From Nitriliruptorales bacterium (lineage in GTDB: Bacteria; Actinomycetota; Nitriliruptoria; Euzebyales; Egibacteraceae): a stretch of DNA of 14,382 bases. The translations under genes were made by a program, and so were the position numbers. Shown here in pieces: positions 7,060-12,957 of this stretch. The notes beneath the pieces are model-generated. The model searched no databases. It was given only the letters and a program-made list of their open reading frames with translations, and was not told where the DNA came from. Every line of letters starts with the position of its first letter. Position 1 is the first letter of the stretch. Location: NCBI GenBank assembly GCA_007126835.1, contig SLAO01000132.1, positions 1-14,382 on the forward strand, written 5' to 3'.

Positions 7060-7670
7060 CAGGCCACCCCCTCGCGTTCGACGAGCTCACGGAGGCGACC
7101 CAGCCCGCGCGAGAGGCTGGACTTCACCGTCCCCGGTGACACCCCCATCGCCTCGGCGGCGTCGGCCTCGGACAGGTCGGCCCAGTACCGCAGGACGATG
7201 GCCGTGCGCTGCCGGTTGGGCAGCTGAGCGAGCGCGTCCACCAGCTCGTCGCGCTCGGCGAGCCGCTGCTCGGGGTGCTCTGGTCCCCGCAGGTCCCCGG
7301 TGCGGCGCTCGGCCTCCCGCCGTTCGAGCGCCAGGCGTCGGAAGCGTGAGTTCACGGAGTTGACCACCGCCCGCCGAACGTATGCGCGGGGGTTGTCGAT
7401 GCCCCCGCGCTTCCACGCGCGCCACACCTTGAGGAATGCGTCAGCCACTGCGTCTTCGGCCCGCTCCTGGTGACCGCACAGCAGGTAGGCCAGACGGACC
7501 GCCTCAGCGTGGTGAGCGGCGTACAGCTCGCTGAATCCGTCTTCCAGGTCGAGATCGTCAGCCACGGCGGCGCCCATGCTGCCAGCAGAGCGCCCGACCG
7601 GGCGGGCTGGCGCGTTCAGGGCAGAGCGCCCGACCGGGCGGGCTGGCGCGTTCAGGACGGTGTGCGTCAT
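7059..7670 (-). CDS. SigE-family ECF RNA polymerase sigma factor
   Basis: An extracytoplasmic-function sigma factor that would direct RNA polymerase to a small regulon. The 203-aa product has region 2 (about 46-112: FSELYAAHHAEAVRLAYLL, then AEDAVADAFLKVWRAW) and region 4 (about 142-197: ALAQLPNRQRTAIVLRYWADLSEADAAEAMGVSPGTVKSSLSRGL is the span, with LPNRQR, DLSE and GTVKSSLSRGL as signatures). The LP.RQR...LRYW.DLSE pattern is characteristic of the SigE family of streptomycetes. The ATG at 7668-7670 follows a strong GGGGAGGG site. An alternative ATG at 7575-7577 would remove the first 31 residues, which consist mainly of two identical 12-residue units LNAPARPVGRSA (6-17 and 18-29). It overlaps the downstream membrane gene by one base and lies 135 bp after metG. 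Confidence 0.92.
   Translation of the reverse strand: MTHTVLNAPARPVGRSALNAPARPVGRSAGSMGAAVADDLDLEDGFSELYAAHHAEAVRLAYLLCGHQERAEDAVADAFLKVWRAWKRGGIDNPRAYVRRAVVNSVNSRFRRLALERREAERRTGDLRGPEHPEQRLAERDELVDALAQLPNRQRTAIVLRYWADLSEADAAEAMGVSPGTVKSSLSRGLGRLRELVEREGVA
7585..7656. repeat. Perfect 36-bp tandem duplication at the sigma gene 5' end
   Basis: Units 7585-7620 and 7621-7656 are identical over 36 bp. Each contains the dyad CGCCCG-AC-CGGGCG. The unit length is a multiple of three, so in the sigma frame it encodes two copies of LNAPARPVGRSA and keeps the reading frame. If translation begins at the internal ATG at 7577, the repeats instead form the 5' untranslated leader. Perfect identity implies a recent duplication or active slippage. 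Confidence 0.9.
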
Positions 7671-7805
7671 CGCCCTCCCCGACGCACCAGCGACCGGCGA
7701 GGTTGTCGATCGACGTGAGGGCGCTCCGTCGCCCGCGCCAACACGTGGCGGGAGAAGCTTCGCTCCCCGCGCGCCACGGCGATCTCGCGGCCACCGCGGA
7801 CCCGC
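7671..7805. other. metG-sigma intergenic gap with weak hairpins
   Basis: These 135 bp separate the metG stop from the sigma start. They hold a GGGAG/CTCCC stem with an 8-nt loop around AAGCTT (7750-7767), a small CGCC-AC-GGCG dyad, and the 10-bp palindrome GTCGATCGAC (7705-7714). No T-run follows any hairpin, so an intrinsic terminator for metG is doubtful. No clear -35/-10 pair was recognised; an ECF-type autoregulated promoter could be here but I cannot identify one. Confidence 0.35.
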
Positions 7806-9350
7806 TCAGACCTCGGCTTCCTCCAGCTTGGGGAACAAGACGTCGCCCCGCTCGGTGGCCACGCCCGGAGGCAGCCCGCCGGGCTCGGCCGCCTCGGGCA
7901 GGCGCTGGTCCTCGAGCGGCTCGTCCATGCCCAGCTTGGCCCACAGCGCCTCCGCCATGTCGGGCATCACCGGACTGGTCAGCACGGCGATGATGCGCAG
8001 CGCGTCGACGCACTCGTACAGGGCCCGGTCGAGGTCGGCGTCAGCGCCCTGCTTGTTCAGCGCCCATGGTTGCCGCGTCTCCACGTAGCGGTTGACCCCA
8101 CGCACCAGCGCCCACAGGTCCTCCAGGCCCTTCTTGAACGACAGGTGGTCGAACGCCGCGAGGCCTGCCACCGCCGTCTGGCGGTCGGCCGACAGCTGGG
8201 CCTCCGCGTCGCCGGCAGGGCCCGCCGGTGGGGGCACGATGCCCTGCCGGTAGCTGCCGACCATGTTCAACACACGGTTGACGAGGTTGCCCAGGTCGTT
8301 TGCCAGGTCGTTGGTGTAGCGATCTTCCATCGATTCCCACGAGAACGTCCCGTCCTGGCCGAACGAGATCTCACGCAGGAAGTAGTAGCGGTAGCAGTCG
8401 ATCCCGAAGTGGTCGACGAGCTCGGCGGGACGGATGCCTGTTGCATTCGACTTGCCCATCTTCTCCCCGCCGACGAGCAAGAACCCGTGGGCGTACACCT
8501 GGTTGGGCACCTCCACGCCGGCGGCCATCAGCATCGCCGGCCAGTACACGGCGTGGAAGCGCAGGATGTCCTTGCCGATCAGGTGCACGTCCGCGGGCCA
8601 CCGCCGGTCGAACGCGTCGTGGTCGGCCCCGTAGCCCGCGGCAGTGATGTAGTTCAGCAGGGCGTCGAACCACACGTAGAAGATGTGGCCCTCCTCCCAC
8701 GGCGCCGGCACCCCCCACGAAAACTCGGTGCGCGTGGCCGAGATGTCGTCCAGGCCGCCCTCCACGAACGCGCGCACCTCGTTGCGGCGCACGTCGGGCT
8801 GCACGAAACCCGGGTTCGTGTCGTACAGCTCCAGCAGCGCCGGGGCGTACTTGGACAAGCGGAAGAACCAGTTCTCCTGCTCGAGCCGCTCGACGGGGTA
8901 CCGGTGGATAGGGCACAGGTCACCGTCGGCGAGCTCGGACTCGGCGTAGTACGCCTCGCAGCGCACGCAGTACGGCCCGGAGTACGTCGACTTGTACAGA
9001 TCGCCTTGGTCGTACAGGCGCTGCATGAACTCCTGGACCCGCGCCTCGTGGCGGTCCTCGGTCGTGCGGATGAAGTCGTCGTTGGAGATGCGCAGCAGCT
9101 CGAGCATCTCCTGCCAGCGCGGCAGGATGTCGTCGCAGTGCTCCTGCGGGGTCAAGCCGCGCTCCTCCGCAGCCCGGGCGACCTTCTGGCCGTGCTCGTC
9201 GGTGCCGGTGAGGAAGTGGACCCGGTCCCCGTTCAGGCGGCGCCAGCGAGCGAGCACGTCGGCGGCCACCGTGGTGTAAGCGTGTCCGATGTGCGGCACG
9301 TCGTTGACGTAGTAGATCGGGGTGGTCAGGTAGTAGGTGTCCTTCGGCAT
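7806..9350 (-). CDS. metG: Methionyl-tRNA synthetase
   Basis: Class I aminoacyl-tRNA synthetase charging tRNA-Met. The 514-aa protein is of the single zinc-knuckle (Thermus-like) type: catalytic start YYLTTPIYYVNDVPHIGHAY with HIGH at 20-23, TGTDEHGQK (48-56), zinc ligands C128, C131, C146 and H149 (CVRCEAYY...CPIH), WFDALLNY (227-234), and the second signature GGEKMGKSNATG (294-305), which has Gly in place of the first Ser of KMSKS. The helical anticodon-binding domain follows (about 340-480), including VNRYVETRQPWALNK (419-433). There is no C-terminal dimerisation domain, so the length is normal for this subtype. The ATG at 9348-9350 has a modest AGGCGAGG upstream. It diverges from the AbrB-type gene across 62 bp and is followed by the sigma gene. 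Confidence 0.97.
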   Translation of the reverse strand: MPKDTYYLTTPIYYVNDVPHIGHAYTTVAADVLARWRRLNGDRVHFLTGTDEHGQKVARAAEERGLTPQEHCDDILPRWQEMLELLRISNDDFIRTTEDRHEARVQEFMQRLYDQGDLYKSTYSGPYCVRCEAYYAESELADGDLCPIHRYPVERLEQENWFFRLSKYAPALLELYDTNPGFVQPDVRRNEVRAFVEGGLDDISATRTEFSWGVPAPWEEGHIFYVWFDALLNYITAAGYGADHDAFDRRWPADVHLIGKDILRFHAVYWPAMLMAAGVEVPNQVYAHGFLLVGGEKMGKSNATGIRPAELVDHFGIDCYRYYFLREISFGQDGTFSWESMEDRYTNDLANDLGNLVNRVLNMVGSYRQGIVPPPAGPAGDAEAQLSADRQTAVAGLAAFDHLSFKKGLEDLWALVRGVNRYVETRQPWALNKQGADADLDRALYECVDALRIIAVLTSPVMPDMAEALWAKLGMDEPLEDQRLPEAAEPGGLPPGVATERGDVLFPKLEEAEV

Positions 9351-9398
9351 GCGCGCGCCTCGCCTGGTCGCGTGATGATCCGGCTTGTCGTCCGGCCG

Positions 9399-9405
9399 AT
9401 ACTAT
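9399..9405. promoter_or_regulatory. Overlapping, symmetric -10 elements between metG and the AbrB-type gene
   Basis: The sequence CGATACTATCG reads as TACTAT on the plus strand (9400-9405) and TAGTAT on the minus strand (9399-9404), both fitting TANNNT. On the plus strand it ends 7 nt before the ATG at 9413, giving a leaderless transcript. On the minus strand it would give a metG leader of about 42 nt. No strong -35 is seen in either direction. The intergenic space is only 62 bp, so both promoters must lie here. Confidence 0.5.
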
Positions 9406-9412
9406 CGACCAC

Positions 9413-9697
9413 ATGGATCGCACCGGCATTCGTCGCAAGGTCGACGACCTCGGTCGGATCGTGATCCCCTCGACGATCCGGCGGACCCTGGGGATCACCG
9501 AGGGTGACGAGCTCGAGGTGCACGTCGACGGTGACCGCGTGGTCCTAGCGCAGCCCGCCGACCGGTGCACCTTCTGTGACGGCGAGCAGCACCTGGAGTC
9601 GTTCCGTGGCAAGCCAGTGTGCTGGTCGTGCATGGCGGCGGTGCGAGCGATGGACCGCGAGCGAGCCGGCGACAGCGCCAGCCCCTTCGGCACCTAG
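9413..9697 (+). CDS. AbrB/SpoVT-type regulator with C-terminal zinc knuckle
   Basis: A small (94-aa) DNA-binding regulator. Residues 4-47 are a swapped-hairpin AbrB domain: TGIRRKVDDLGRIVIPSTIR and RRTLGITEGDELEVHVDG closely resemble the start of Bacillus AbrB (STGIVRKVDELGRVVIP). The C-terminal part has C52-x2-C55 and C70-x2-C73 (CTFC and CWSC, 14 residues apart), a likely zinc-binding knuckle, followed by a polar tail. The fold binds DNA as a dimer or tetramer; its targets here are unknown. The ATG at 9413 lies 7 nt after a -10 box and has no ribosome binding site, as expected for a leaderless gene. It is divergent from metG, so autoregulation and effects on metG are possible, and it converges on the GPP34 gene with a 20-bp gap. 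Confidence 0.9.
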   Translation: MDRTGIRRKVDDLGRIVIPSTIRRTLGITEGDELEVHVDGDRVVLAQPADRCTFCDGEQHLESFRGKPVCWSCMAAVRAMDRERAGDSASPFGT

Positions 9698-9699
9698 AC

Positions 9700-9714
9700 C
9701 GAGCGGGGCGCTCG
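9700..9714. terminator. Possible bidirectional terminator hairpin
   Basis: CGAGCG-GGG-CGCTCG is a perfect 6-bp stem with a 3-nt loop occupying most of the 20-bp gap between the convergent AbrB-type and GPP34 genes. It lacks a T-run on either strand, so it would be a weak or factor-assisted terminator. Position between converging stop codons is the main support. Confidence 0.4.
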
Positions 9715-9717
9715 TGC

Positions 9718-10416
9718 TTAGGAACCCGAGCCCGACGCGCTCGACACACTCGACGCCGCCGCGGCCGCAGTGATCGCGGCCATCGCCGCCGCCTGTGCCT
9801 CCTGGACGGCATCGGCGACATCGGACGAGACGCCTTCCTTGGCCAGGCGCTTGCCGCGCCGCAACGCCGCCTTCCGGTCGGCCTTGCCCACCAGCCGCGT
9901 GACCAGCTTCGACCCGCCGGTGGCTGCCAAACCGGCGAGCGCCGCATCGCGGGGGGACGGTTCGACATCGGAGACCAGCACGTCGCCGACGCGCCGGCGG
10001 ACCTCCTGGGCCGTGGCGGTGTCGCCCACCGGATACCTGGTCATCGGGAACAACCCGAGCAGGCGCCGTTCCTCGGCCCGCAGGATCCCGCGCTCGACGA
10101 GTCGGTCAGGCGCTGCCTGGCGTACCTGCTTGTCGCTGCCCCAGCGGTTCATCCATCGGGAGACCTTGCGCGGCTTGGTGTCTGCCCGGATCCGGTCGAC
10201 CAGCTGCGCGTGGAGTGCATCCTGCGGCGCCGCCCCAGCAGTGGTGACCAGCTTGCCATCCTCGACTGTGACCAGTTCAGCGAGCGCCAAGTCGATGACA
10301 TGAGCGCCGGCCAGCAGCATCCGGAACGACCCCGTGTGGGTGTCCTTGCCCTTCTCGTCATGCCACGTCAGCAGCAAGAACTCCTCGGCCACCGACAGCT
10401 CCTGCGACGTGCCCAT
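9718..10416 (-). CDS. GPP34 (GOLPH3/Vps74-like) family protein
   Basis: The eukaryotic members GOLPH3 and Vps74 bind phosphatidylinositol 4-phosphate on Golgi membranes and retain glycosyltransferases; GPP34 proteins are widespread in actinobacteria but their role there is essentially unknown. The 232-aa product has the typical start LSVAEEFLLLTWHDEKGK (7-24), then SFRMLLAGAHVIDLALAELV (30-49), VDRIRADTKPRKVSRWMNRW (73-92), a VERGILRAEERRLLGLFPMTRYPV segment (107-130) and a helical C-terminal part with a basic patch (about 174-193) and an Ala/Ser-rich tail (208-232). It is predicted soluble, with possible membrane association. The ATG is preceded by GAGGAGG at 5 nt, a strong site. It starts 15 bp after the rsmI stop and is almost certainly co-transcribed. 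Family assignment is good; function is not inferred. Confidence 0.85.
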   Translation of the reverse strand: MGTSQELSVAEEFLLLTWHDEKGKDTHTGSFRMLLAGAHVIDLALAELVTVEDGKLVTTAGAAPQDALHAQLVDRIRADTKPRKVSRWMNRWGSDKQVRQAAPDRLVERGILRAEERRLLGLFPMTRYPVGDTATAQEVRRRVGDVLVSDVEPSPRDAALAGLAATGGSKLVTRLVGKADRKAALRRGKRLAKEGVSSDVADAVQEAQAAAMAAITAAAAASSVSSASGSGS

Positions 10417-10431
10417 CGCGACCTCCTCGGG

Positions 10432-11268
10432 CTAGCTCGTGTCGAGCACCGCCTGGTACACCCGCCGCTTGGGCACCCCCGCGGCCACCGCCACGTCCGC
10501 GATCGCGGCCTTCTTGGCCGTGCCTGCCGCGATCAGCTCGCGCACTCGTGCAGCGAGCTCGTCATCCTCGACGTCGGTGGACACGGTAGCCGACGAGGCG
10601 CCGGCGACGACGACGGTGACCTCGCCGCGGATGCCCTCGGCCGCGACTCGGCGGAGCTCCTCCAACGAGCCGCGGATGACCTGCTCGTGCAGCTTGGTGA
10701 GTTCGCGAGCCAGCGCCGCGCGCCGGTCGGGCCCCAGTGCCGTAGCCATGGCGTCCAGGTCGGCCTCGGCTCGATGCGGAGCGACGTAGAACACCAGCGT
10801 GCGAGTGTCCCCGCTGAGCTCGGCCAGCCGTCGGCTTCGCAGTGTGGCCTTGCGGGGAAGGAAGCCCTCGACGGCGAATCGGTCAGTGGGCAGCCCCGAC
10901 AGCACCAGGGCCTGCACCGCCGCCACCGGACCGGGGATCGCCTCGACCGCGGCGCCCCGCTCCGCGGCTGCGCGCACGAGCCGGTAACCCGGATCGCTGA
11001 TCCCCGGGGTGCCCGCGTCGCTGACCAGTGCGACGGTCTCGCCCTGCTCGACCCTGTCGAGCAGCGCCTCTGTGCGCGCGGCCTCGTTGTGCTCGTGGTA
11101 GCTGACGAGCGGCGTGTCGACGCCGATGTGGGCGAGCAGGCGGCCCGTGCGGCGTGTGTCCTCGGCCGCCACGACATCGGCGGTGCGCAGCGCCTCAGCC
11201 GCGCGGGGGCTCAGGTCACCCAGATTGCCGATCGGCGTGGCGACCACGATCAGCCGTCCCGGCCCCAA
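10432..11268 (-). CDS. rsmI: 16S rRNA (cytidine(1402)-2'-O)-methyltransferase
   Basis: RsmI methylates the ribose of C1402 in the 16S rRNA decoding centre using SAM. The 278-aa protein shows the tetrapyrrole-methylase fold with the family signatures: LIVVATPIGNLGDLSPRA (6-23), AAEDTRRTGRLL (34-45), VSDAGTPGISDPGYRLV (82-98), and IPGPVAAVQALVLSGLPTDRF (111-131, contact with SAM). The GTG/TTG question is settled by an AAGGAG 8 nt before the TTG at 11266-11268, which also puts the conserved first strand at the usual distance. It is divergent from pmt, an arrangement also found in mycobacteria (Rv1002c/Rv1003), and is followed after 15 bp by the GPP34 gene. Confidence 0.96.
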   Translation of the reverse strand: MGPGRLIVVATPIGNLGDLSPRAAEALRTADVVAAEDTRRTGRLLAHIGVDTPLVSYHEHNEAARTEALLDRVEQGETVALVSDAGTPGISDPGYRLVRAAAERGAAVEAIPGPVAAVQALVLSGLPTDRFAVEGFLPRKATLRSRRLAELSGDTRTLVFYVAPHRAEADLDAMATALGPDRRAALARELTKLHEQVIRGSLEELRRVAAEGIRGEVTVVVAGASSATVSTDVEDDELAARVRELIAAGTAKKAAIADVAVAAGVPKRRVYQAVLDTS

Positions 11269-11298
11269 AACTTGCGCTCCTTGGCTCGTCCTGCACCG

Positions 11299-11304
11299 AG
11301 CCTA
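11299..11304 (-). promoter_or_regulatory. Putative -10 box for rsmI
   Basis: TAGGCT on the minus strand lies about 30 nt upstream of the TTG and would give a leader of about 24 nt that includes the AAGGAG site. No recognisable -35 was found. It sits in the 147-bp divergent gap shared with pmt. Confidence 0.35.
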
Positions 11305-11399
11305 CTGGCCGTCGCCGCTGCGCAGGCCACTGGCCGGAAGCGGTGAAGCCGCCGCCGTCGGGCCACCCGCGCCACCGGCCGAACTGCGGCCCGCCGACC

Positions 11400-11405
11400 T
11401 AGACT
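11400..11405 (+). promoter_or_regulatory. Putative -10 box for pmt
   Basis: TAGACT ends 10 nt before the ATG at 11416. Transcription would begin within about 3 nt of the start codon, so the mRNA would be leaderless or nearly so, in line with the absence of a ribosome binding site there. Confidence 0.4.
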
Positions 11406-11415
11406 CCGAGACCCG

Positions 11416-12813
11416 ATGTCGACCAAGACCGATGCGGACACCTCCGGTCGCGTGCCATGGGAGCGAGTCCGCTTCATCGCCGTCCCCGCCGCGCTCGTGC
11501 TGGTCGCGCTGGCGCTGCGGCTGCCCGGTCTCGACGTCCCCGACCGGATGTACTTCGACGAGGTCTACTACGCCGAGGACGCGCTGGCCCTCCTCGAGCA
11601 GGGGGTGGAGGACGGCTTTGCGGTCCACCCACCGGTCGGCAAGTGGCTGATCGCCGCGGGGATCGCCACGGTCGGGTTCGATCCCGTGGGCTGGAGGGTG
11701 GCGGCCGCCATCGCCGGCGCGCTGACGGTGCTGGCCACCTACGGGATCGGGATCCGGCTGTTCGGCCGGCTCTGGCTGGCTGCGCTGGCTGGCCTGCTGG
11801 TGGCCGTCGACGGGATGGCGCTGTCGATCAGCCGCATCGCGATGCTCGACGGGTTTGTCGCCATGTTCGTCTCCGGGGCGGCCTGGTTGCTGCTCGTCGA
11901 CCGGGAGCAGCGAGCCGACTCCTTGACAGCCTGGCCCCCTCCGGGCCGCTGGGCTGCGGGGGCGCTGCTGGGGCTGGCGGTGGCCACCAAGTGGTCCGCC
12001 GTGCTGGCGGTCGGCGCCGCTGGCTTGGTGGTGCTCGCATGGGAGCTGGCCGATCGGCGCCGCGCCGGCGCCGGGCTCCTGGCCGACCCGGGACGCCTGG
12101 CCGCCGGCCTCGTCCTGCCCTTTGTCGTCCTGCCCGCGATGGTGTACCTGGCCAGCTACACCGGCTGGTTTCTCAACTACCCCGAGACCCGTCCAGGCTC
12201 GGAGGTCTGCGACGTCGAGCCCTGTCCGGTGCCGCTGACCCAGCAAGCGGCGGACTGGTGGCACGAGCAGGGCGAGATCGTGAGCTTCCACACCGACCTT
12301 GATGCCGAGCATGAATACCGGGCGCCGGCGTGGACCTGGCCCATCCTGACCCGCCCGGTGGTCCACTACTTCGAGTCGTGCGGTCGCGAGGAGCCCGCGG
12401 ACGAGTGCGAGGTCGCACCCGGCCACGGCGCCATCATCGTGGGGGTGGGCAACCCGGCGGTGTGGTGGCTGGCCCTGCCGGCGTACGGGCTGCTCGGGTG
12501 GGCGGGGATCGCCCGCCGGCGCAGCGAGGCTGGCTTCCTGCTGGTCTTCCTGCTCGCGCAGTGGGTGCCGTGGCTGGTGACGGCGCGCCCGGTGTTCTTC
12601 TTCTACACCGCGCCGCTCGTCCCGTTCGTGGCGCTGACCCTGGCCTGGGCCAGCGGGGAGGTCGCCGGCCGGTGGCGGCGGTGGCGATGGCTGCCCGCGG
12701 TCGTGGCCGTGGCGGCGATCGCCACCGCGGTCTACCTCTACCCGGTCTGGGTGGGTGCCGAGCTCAGCGGTGAGGGGTGGCGCGACCGGATGCTGCTGCG
12801 TTCGTGGTACTGA
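11416..12813 (+). CDS. pmt: Protein O-mannosyltransferase (GT39, PMT family)
   Basis: Integral membrane glycosyltransferase that moves mannose from polyprenyl-phosphomannose to Ser/Thr of exported proteins during Sec translocation, as shown for actinobacterial homologues such as Rv1002c. The 465-aa protein has about ten hydrophobic segments (the first about 19-37, then several between 92 and 250, and four or so between 338 and 445). The first extracytoplasmic loop carries the catalytic acidic pair in YFDEVYYAEDA (D48, E49) and is followed by HPPVGKWLIAAG (71-82). Further conserved spots are SRIAMLDGF (139-147) and ATKWSA (190-195). A large outer loop (about 250-335) contains four cysteines that may form disulfides. 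It ends with LLRSWY. The start lacks a ribosome binding site but follows a close -10 box. It is divergent from rsmI. Confidence 0.93.
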   Translation: MSTKTDADTSGRVPWERVRFIAVPAALVLVALALRLPGLDVPDRMYFDEVYYAEDALALLEQGVEDGFAVHPPVGKWLIAAGIATVGFDPVGWRVAAAIAGALTVLATYGIGIRLFGRLWLAALAGLLVAVDGMALSISRIAMLDGFVAMFVSGAAWLLLVDREQRADSLTAWPPPGRWAAGALLGLAVATKWSAVLAVGAAGLVVLAWELADRRRAGAGLLADPGRLAAGLVLPFVVLPAMVYLASYTGWFLNYPETRPGSEVCDVEPCPVPLTQQAADWWHEQGEIVSFHTDLDAEHEYRAPAWTWPILTRPVVHYFESCGREEPADECEVAPGHGAIIVGVGNPAVWWLALPAYGLLGWAGIARRRSEAGFLLVFLLAQWVPWLVTARPVFFFYTAPLVPFVALTLAWASGEVAGRWRRWRWLPAVVAVAAIATAVYLYPVWVGAELSGEGWRDRMLLRSWY

Positions 12814-12853
12814 ACGGCCCGCCACGCCACGCGTCCCCGGCGGCGTGTCCCAC

Positions 12854-12859
12854 TAGCAT
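12854..12859 (+). promoter_or_regulatory. Putative -10 box for hutH
   Basis: TAGCAT lies in the 144-bp pmt-hutH gap, about 100 nt before the preferred hutH start. A CACGCC/GGCGTG inverted repeat (12823-12828 and 12842-12847) just upstream could end the pmt transcript but lacks a T-run. No -35 was recognised. Confidence 0.3.
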
Positions 12860-12957
12860 CGGGTCAGCACGCCTCCGGCGACAAGGCAGCAGCGATCGTG
12901 GACAACCAGCGGATCATCCCGCCGTCTGACCCCGAGCCACACCGGGTCAGCGGTCCG

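Noticed and set aside
7705..7714. 10-bp palindrome GTCGATCGAC upstream of the sigma gene
   Set aside because: About a dozen 10-bp perfect palindromes are expected by chance in a window this size, and no second copy or spacing pattern supports an operator.
9619..11346. Open frame of 575 codons on the plus strand
   Set aside because: It lies antisense to the GPP34 and rsmI genes, which have clear family motifs. Its composition is Arg/Gly/His-rich as expected for a GC-driven shadow frame.
11302..12825. Open frame of 507 codons antisense to pmt
   Set aside because: Very rich in Gln, Arg, Gly and His with no domain; a mirror of the pmt codon bias.
12860..12951. Repeated CGGGTCAGC at 12860-12868 and 12943-12951 near the hutH start
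   Set aside because: Only 9 bp, imperfect context and no symmetry; too short to claim a regulator site.
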